Source: Alligator mississippiensis
Lineage: Eukaryota > Chordata > Crocodylia > Alligatoridae
NCBI RefSeq assembly: GCF_030867095.1
Contig: NC_081829.1
Location: forward strand, 46,063,036-46,127,035
Direction: 5' to 3'
Length of the DNA stretch: 64,000 nt
A program made the position numbers and the translations under genes. Under the pieces are notes generated by a model, which searched no databases, had not been told where the DNA came from, and saw only the letters and a program-made list of their open reading frames with translations. This document shows positions 58,267 through 64,000 of this stretch, one piece after another. Position 1 is the first letter of the stretch. Each line of letters starts with the position of its first letter.

Positions 58267-60539
58267 ATTTAGCTGGTATCAGGTGAGGGTGGTGGGGACA
58301 TGATCCGACCCAGCTGCACCCTGCTTTTTGCACCATCTGCCCCCCACATTCCTGTCCCAATCTTCTCCTACAGGGTCTCACATGCTGGTGACCGTCCTCT
58401 TCCCCTGGCTTGGTCCTGGGAGCATGGGAGGAAGAGAGGGGACATGGGAGGAGCAGAGGTTGCAAAAAGTGGCACAAACTCACATCCACATTCCTGCCCA
58501 CCTGTACTGCCCACCTATAGCAGAGTGCATGTTGGGAGTGCAGGCATAGGTGGCACAGGAACTGCTGTGGGGCAGGGGAAGACAACTGTGATAGTCTCTG
58601 GAGGAGCAGCCACAGGCATTGCTGAATAGCTGGTATAGGGCATCAGATAAGAGGAAGAAAGTATTTACCTCCTCTTGTGATCCTGGCAGCCTGACAACCA
58701 TAATGCCATGGGCCCCTGGCCGGGGTCTGCAAAAGATGACTATGAACATTCAAAAGTATGTGAATACCCACACTTAGAATTCAAAGGGGTCTGACAGTTT
58801 TTTAGGGGTCCACTAATGGAAAAAAAAAAATTGAAATCAACAGCTTTGGGAAGTTGTTTGAAAGCCAGTTGCCTTCGTCTCACTAGAAGACCACTGTTGT
58901 TGACAGAACTTCTTTCTTGCAGCAGCAACAATCTATGTGATATTGGTACCATATTTGTGTGTGAGAGACTTGTTTTTATTTAAAATACTTTGGCTCATTC
59001 TGATCCATCTGTTTTCTTAAGGTAGTGTTACTGATACTATCTCTTCTTTAAATACAGAATATCCTCAGATTTTGTGCCTTGGAGTGCATTGTTACTTTCT
59101 GCAATCCCATATTATGCAAGATTCTGTAATATTCCCCTTTCCCATGAGATTCAAATATCCAAAAGAGAGGGAATGTTACATGCCTTTGATTTTGGCAAGT
59201 GTTACAGGACACTTTTGGGTGCAAGTTCTAGAGAAGAAAGCCTTTTTAATATCTGTACCTGAGGATGCAGATATTAATCTCTTAATATCATTGCAAATCA
59301 GTTGGAAAGATTATTGTGTAATCATGTTCAGTAGCATGTAATTGCATAATTCAGTAGTTGTGGCATTAAAAAAAAAACTCACTTAACTATCACAGGTCTT
59401 AAGAAAAATAGTGACAGTGGCACCACTGCTTCTCTCTTCTGTACCAACTGGCTAGTCTGTCTGTCAGTTGTTCAAGGACATGAATTTAATTTTAATGTAT
59501 AAGAGAGGTTAAATTCTTGTACTTAGTCTAAAGCTGAATATCACCTTAAATGAATTAACATCTAATTCCTTCATAAATTTCAGCAATTTACTTGCACATT
59601 TTTACTCTTTCATTCATTCTTTTGAAATACCAGCACAATCCTGAAAAAGTGATTAGATTAGGTCTATTCCATCCATGCTGTCTTTTGTTTTTAACTGGCT
59701 GTTTTCTTTTAGATATATTTAAAAATCCAATGCCCTGTTTCTGTAAAATGAGTTTAGTCCACCTTGAGCATTTAGTACCTCTTTCATGAGAATTTTGCTT
59801 GAAAGATTGTATGAATCCATCCACATAGAGAGTAAGAGACCAATAGGAAATAAAAAAGTGATGTTAAGAACTGATATATGGCCAAAAATATAAGTGACAT
59901 TTACTGATTTCAGTACTGGGTCCATGTTCATATATGGTTCTATATAGATATCACACTAATCAGTTGATGTGCCATTGTTTTGATTTGATTTTTTGTGGAT
60001 GAAGTATTAAGCAATGTTTTTAGTAGACATTGCAAGCAGAACAGTATTTTTATGACCCGTAGAATGTGCAGAAATTATTTCTAAAATAAGACAAGATAGC
60101 AAAATGTGTAGTTCATGTAAAAATAAAAGCAAAATAACAAAATGAGACAGAGTCTTAAAACTGCCTCAAAATTATTTGGTTTTCTAAAATCCAACAAACT
60201 GAAGTTGGTCAGTACACAATTCAGTGTGATATTAGGGTAGGTGATCAAAGCAGCATACTGTGGCTTGGTTGTGCAGCTCTTAGTAATTAAACATTGTATG
60301 AAAATGTTTCTCTGTATTTAAAGTAATCACTCAATAACTTCAGGTCGTGTGCTTAAGTGGCAGGTGTGCTTTTTTAAGTGTGCTTTTTTAATGTATCCCA
60401 TGTTATATGTGTTTGCTTTTTTCGGACAACTGTTAAATATTTTGTTAGAATAGCAAAAGCACGTGTACTGATCATTTACATTTTCTTTTGCAGTCAGTGC
60501 CTATTGGTCATAACATGTCAATATCCCAGTGCTACATTG
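58267..60539. other. Gene-free intron sequence
   Basis: A GC-richer part at 58290-58720 has no recognisable coding content. The remainder is AT-rich. Confidence 0.55.
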
Positions 60540-60547
60540 CTCTAAGT

Positions 60548-60923
60548 CAGGGGTTCAACTCACCTTGTGCCCTGAGCTGCAACTGGAGTGAAGGGTTCCT
60601 TGTGGGCCAGATCCTACCTAGGGCTTGCAGTGGAGGCAACACTGGTTTCAACCTGGGGCATATAACAGTGGTGGAGGTCACTCCAGTTCCCACTACAGTG
60701 GCATCTCTAGCTTTAGCAGTGGTGTGGCCAAGGACTGGCACTGGTGGCAGTGGTGATGGGCAAAGCAGCTGGAGGGTGACTGGCTGTATCAGCCTTCACT
60801 TACCCTCCTGACACTGATCAACATGTCAATGGGGTCTAAGGGTTTTAAATTCTGTGGCAAGCCATGTCCCCCAACTTCTGGTGGCTTCTGGTAGCCCTGC
60901 AGGCTGGACCTTTGATGCCTCTG
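60548..60923. mobile_element. hAT-type MITE with perfect 8-bp duplication
   Basis: The left end CAGGGGTTCAACTCACCTTG and the reverse complement of the right end CAGAGGCATCAAAGGTCC are hAT termini. CTCTAAGT occurs exactly on both sides (60540-60547 and 60924-60931). Non-coding; related to 33063-33367. Confidence 0.92.
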
Positions 60924-60931
60924 CTCTAAGT

Positions 60932-61684
60932 GTCTCTTATGATGATGGAAACTGTCATCTGAATACAAAGTAGGAAAAATGTTTCCAGAGGAAATATTGC
61001 TGGTAAGGGGTGATTACTCCTATCAGATGTTATATAAAATGGGTTTCACCTGTACCAAGTAAGAATTGATTGAAATACTGATAGTACATGGCATCCTGGT
61101 GGAGAATCACTGATCAGTCTTCATTAAATACTCACTTAAAATATTTTTCTTGAGGTGTATTCTATTTTTAAAGAAATAAAGAAAGGGGTAAAATATGAGG
61201 GGGGAAGGCAACCAGTACGCAACTTCAGTGCATCAGATATGGATACTTACAGGTTATGTCTACATGGCAAGATACAGTACAGCATATGGCAGTTTGGGTA
61301 GCTGTAATAGGACAGCCTTAATTTACTCTGCTTCTGCATATAATGCTTCTCATACCAGTGCTAGCTTGTTTAGTTCTAGTTAGTATATCTTAGCATGATA
61401 CTGCATTGCACAATTTAGATGTGCCCTATAGCTTCAGCTGAAACTTTCCTTCTGTCCTTTTCTTCAGTTGCAGCTCCACATAGTTGTTCGAGGAGCAGAT
61501 GATGATAGGCTGCATGCAGATGTTCATTTCTATGTGAAGAAATTGTTTTCATTAGAAAAATAGCTTGGGACCCAAACAACAGACATTCCTTCAGCCCTGT
61601 GGCTGGAGAGCTTCACAGGCTAGCCCTCTAGCCTGCTAGAGAGCTGCTCCCTGGGCCATGTTCAGGGGAGCCCATTAATTGAGA
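60932..61684. other. Intron sequence with one exon-like segment
   Basis: AT-rich, no recognised gene apart from the exon-like segment at 61468-61563. Confidence 0.5.
61468..61563 (+). other. Exon-like terminal segment (hypothetical)
   Basis: Preceded by an excellent polypyrimidine acceptor, TTCCTTCTGTCCTTTTCTTCAG. It is open for 31 codons (LQLHIVVRGADDDRLHADVH, then FYVKKLFSLEK) to a TAG. No homologue known and no donor, so it could only be a last exon. Confidence 0.15.
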
Positions 61685-61692
61685 ACCTACCC

Positions 61693-62383
61693 CAGGGGTG
61701 GGCAAAATATGGCCCATGGGCCAGATTCAGCCTGCCAAGGGATTCTATTCATTCTACAGCGCAGGAGGAGGAGGTCTGGGCCATGGTGTGTGCAGCTGGT
61801 TCCGTTGTCTCCAGGTATTCAGCAGGGATGGGGTCATGTGTTGGCTGCACTCTGTTTCCCAGCAGCCCTGGCAGCAGTGGCTGCCACTGCTAGCATCTCC
61901 TCTGCCACCACTGGACCCGGCCCTACTGCTTGGGCACCCCGTCCTGTCTTTCTCACACCACCATCGGGGGTGCTGTATGGAGCAGGTGGGCTGGCAGGGT
62001 CTCCATGGACCAGCCTGGGACTCGTGCAGGCTGGGGGCCGGGAGTGGTATGGGTGGGCAGGGCCAAGGCTGGGGCTTGAATCACAGGGTGGTGACAGTGC
62101 AGGGCTGTGTGGGGAGCAGATCGCAGCTCTGCCCTGGGCGCTGGCTCCATGCTGCCACTGCCTCACCATCCTAGCCACCGTCTTATTCCCAGATGCTGCC
62201 ATGAGGACCTTGCCTGTCCACTCCATCCAGTGCCCATGGACCAGTCTAGTAGTCTACCACTTAAGGAGTTTTAGTGAGCTGTTGCTGGGGGGAGGGGAGA
62301 ACTGATCCCCACCTCTCCCTGCCCACAATTGCTCACCAAAACTCTCTAAGTGGCTCTCTAGCCCAAATAAGTGCCCATCCCTG
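61693..62383. mobile_element. hAT-type MITE with CAGGGGTGGGCAAA ends
   Basis: The left end CAGGGGTGGGCAAAATATGG and the reverse complement of the right end CAGGGATGGGCACTTATT are hAT termini. Flanks ACCTACCC (61685-61692) and GCCTAACC (62384-62391) agree at 6 of 8. The 208- and 158-codon frames in the GC-rich centre are not genes. Confidence 0.8.
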
Positions 62384-62391
62384 GCCTAACC

Positions 62392-64000
62392 TTTCCCCTG
62401 CCTGGGAAGTAGGCAGGCTGTCAAGTGGCAGTTGCCAGCTACTGAACAGCAGCAGTTGCCACAGATGGTCTGGGGAGGGTTCCTGCTCAAGAAGAATGCC
62501 AATCAGTGTCCCTTACTAGGATCCACCCTGGTTCTCTCCTGCAGAAGAATACCTGAGAGAAATTCAGGGAGAGCGGAGAAGCACTCAGCTGCCATAGCAG
62601 TGCTCTTGAAACCTTGTGGCAGAGGCATGGCAACCTGCTTTGAGTCAGCTGGGCACCATGGCTGGCAGGGACAAGTTAGATGGATCAGGAGCCAGCAGGA
62701 AAAGCCTCCATGTGCCTGGCTCCCAGCTCTTCTGGCTTCCCATTGCTGCCCTACCAGTCAGCAGTGGCAGGATAGCAATTTGGGAGCTGGTGGTTGTGGA
62801 TTCCTGCCACTTTCTAAAATTACGTCCCTGCCACTCAGCCAGGTAGCAGTATGGCAAGGGGAAGCTGGCAGGAGCCACAAGCTGGGTTGCGGAGGCTTTT
62901 CCCATGGGTCTCACTCCGGCTTCCACTTTTATGTTGCAGCTCTGCCATTCAGCTGGGTGGCAAGTGGAGGTAAGCGAGAACTGGCAAAGTCCTCTGCCTT
63001 CTGAAACTGGAGACCTGTCGGTCTGTGGAAGAGGCAAGGAGTGGTGGCTGCTGCTCTCCTTACCTCCCAGTTCATGGGATTGGCGGAGGAAGGGGAGTGG
63101 GTGACCCCAGTCTTAGGAAGATGGGGAGCCTTTCCCTATGTGGCAGACTTATAAATTCATCCCGGCTTGAACAGGCTTGGAAAATCTTCATTTTGATTGG
63201 TGGAGCCCATCCACCAATCCGGTAAGGGCTGGGCGAGGCCAGCCCCGCCACTTACATGGAGATGGGGGGCCTCCCAGACTTGATTGAAGCCTGCGTTCTG
63301 CAGGTCTGGTAAGCCATTGGAAGCAGAGCCTCCGGAGTGAATAAAAGGAGCTGTGTGCCCAGCAGGTGGCAGATGCATTGAAGGACAAAGAAGTCGGTGG
63401 AGGCTAAGAGCTGCGGCGAGCTGCCCAGTGGATGGAAGCTGTAGCCCAGAAGAGCCCTGGAAGACTCCCTTGGTGGGACCAGAGTGGCGAGTGGTGTCAG
63501 TCCCAGCCGGTGCACAGCATGGTGTATGGGGCTGCAGGAGGCAGCTTGGGTCTCTGGACACTCAGCGCATATAGCAGTGCACAGGGCCACCAGACCCTGG
63601 GAGCCACACATGGTGGCTTGGGTCTGCTACCCTTGGCATGTGGCCAAAGACTTGGTACACAGTATCCAAAACTCTGGGAGCAGTGCCAGACCTCTTGGGT
63701 TTGCACCCCTACCCAGTATAAGGCTGAGCACCTGGGAGGCACCAGCACAGTGTAGTGGAGGTCTGGTGTGGCCTGGGTTTCAGGACCTGCATGAGGCTGC
63801 CCAAGTCCCAACAGAGAACATAAGGCAGGCCCCTAGGTGGCCCCAACAAGGCACTTGTGGCTCCAGGAGCCCCTCCCAGTCTGCTCTCTGGATCTGTGAG
63901 TACCAGGGGAACGGGTCCCCAGAGGGGAAGAAGCCCTGAGAGGGGGTCCTGAAGGACTGGGAACCGGGGGGGGGGGCCATCAGGGGCTGAGGAGGTACTA
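62392..64000. other. GC-rich stretch, possibly part of an LTR retroelement
   Basis: No protein family recognised in any frame. Promoter-like elements cluster at 63195-63348. The GC-rich sequence continues to the window edge with a G tract at about 63966-63976. The layout (CCAAT boxes, GC boxes, AATAAAAGG, then GC-rich leader) fits either an LTR with its downstream leader or a lineage-specific promoter. Confidence 0.4.
63195..63348 (+). promoter_or_regulatory. Promoter-like cluster with inverted CCAAT boxes
   Basis: GATTGGTGGA (63195-63204) and TCCACCAATC (63210-63219) form a perfect 10-bp inverted repeat around a 5-base loop. This places an ATTGG and a CCAAT box back to back. GGGCGAGG and CCCCGCC follow at about 63231-63247. 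AATAAAAGG at 63340-63348 could act as a TATA-like box or a poly(A) signal. Confidence 0.4.

Larger units (their letters stand above)
3977..64000 (+). other. BICC1: BICC1 intron 1 (partial, at least 60 kb)
   Basis: No segment resembling the next BICC1 exon (AAAEGK..., leading into the first KH domain) was found downstream, so the remainder is inferred to be intron 1. It is packed with DNA transposons and CR1 LINEs. The intron is open-ended at the right edge. Confidence 0.7.

Noticed and set aside
61679..63939. Frames of 130-208 codons in GC-rich sequence
   Set aside because: Mostly inside a MITE or an unclassified GC-rich block. No conserved motif and no exon structure.
1..64000. CRISPR arrays, bacterial operons, tRNA or rRNA genes
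   Set aside because: None seen. Short-period repeats present are microsatellites and homopolymers, and the sequence is vertebrate.

Overview
The window is vertebrate nuclear DNA from a sauropsid, most likely a crocodilian or turtle. The evidence is CR1 LINEs ending in ATTCTATGATT-like tails, many hAT-type elements with 8-bp target duplications, a MIR SINE, one CpG island, and an AT-rich background without bacterial-style genes. The assignment to crocodilian or turtle is inference from repeat flavour. I recognise one host coding exon: exon 1 of BICC1 (Bicaudal-C homolog 1) at 3778-3976 on the + strand, inside a CpG island at about 3230-4380. The first KH-domain exon was not found, so everything to the right is read as BICC1 intron 1, at least 60 kb long and running off the window.

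Layout. 1-1500: a decayed minus-strand LTR retrotransposon with a SCAN-like gag (Gmr1-type gypsy), cut by the left edge. 2280-2500: a CR1 tail. 3230-4380: BICC1 promoter and exon 1. 4390-9500: AT-rich intron with small DNA transposons. 9518-14835: a complete hAT-Charlie transposon with a perfect 8-bp target duplication and a dead transposase, itself hosting a CR1 whose reverse transcriptase frame has one internal stop. 15.6-28.4 kb: more MITEs, including four copies of a family with TAGGGCTGTG-type ends, and a CR1 split twice by DNA transposons. 29531-32167: a second, older hAT with ZBED5-like transposase remnants. 33-45 kb: mostly plain intron with a Tigger-like MITE, a probable solo LTR and several other MITEs. 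46.1-47.8 kb: a CR1 flanked by an 18-bp perfect inverted repeat. 52.2-55.5 kb: L3/CR1 pieces with a nested MITE. 55.9-64 kb: GC-rich repeats and MITEs, ending in a promoter-like stretch with inverted CCAAT boxes.

There is no operon or pathway here. The layout reflects one developmental gene whose first intron has accumulated nested transposons, and the nesting gives relative ages. The most speculative but interesting signal is a run of small exon-like segments (18907, 22337, 25282, 25526, 26291) whose splice phases chain in one open frame with the BICC1 exon 1 donor. It may be an undescribed alternative transcript or a selection artefact.
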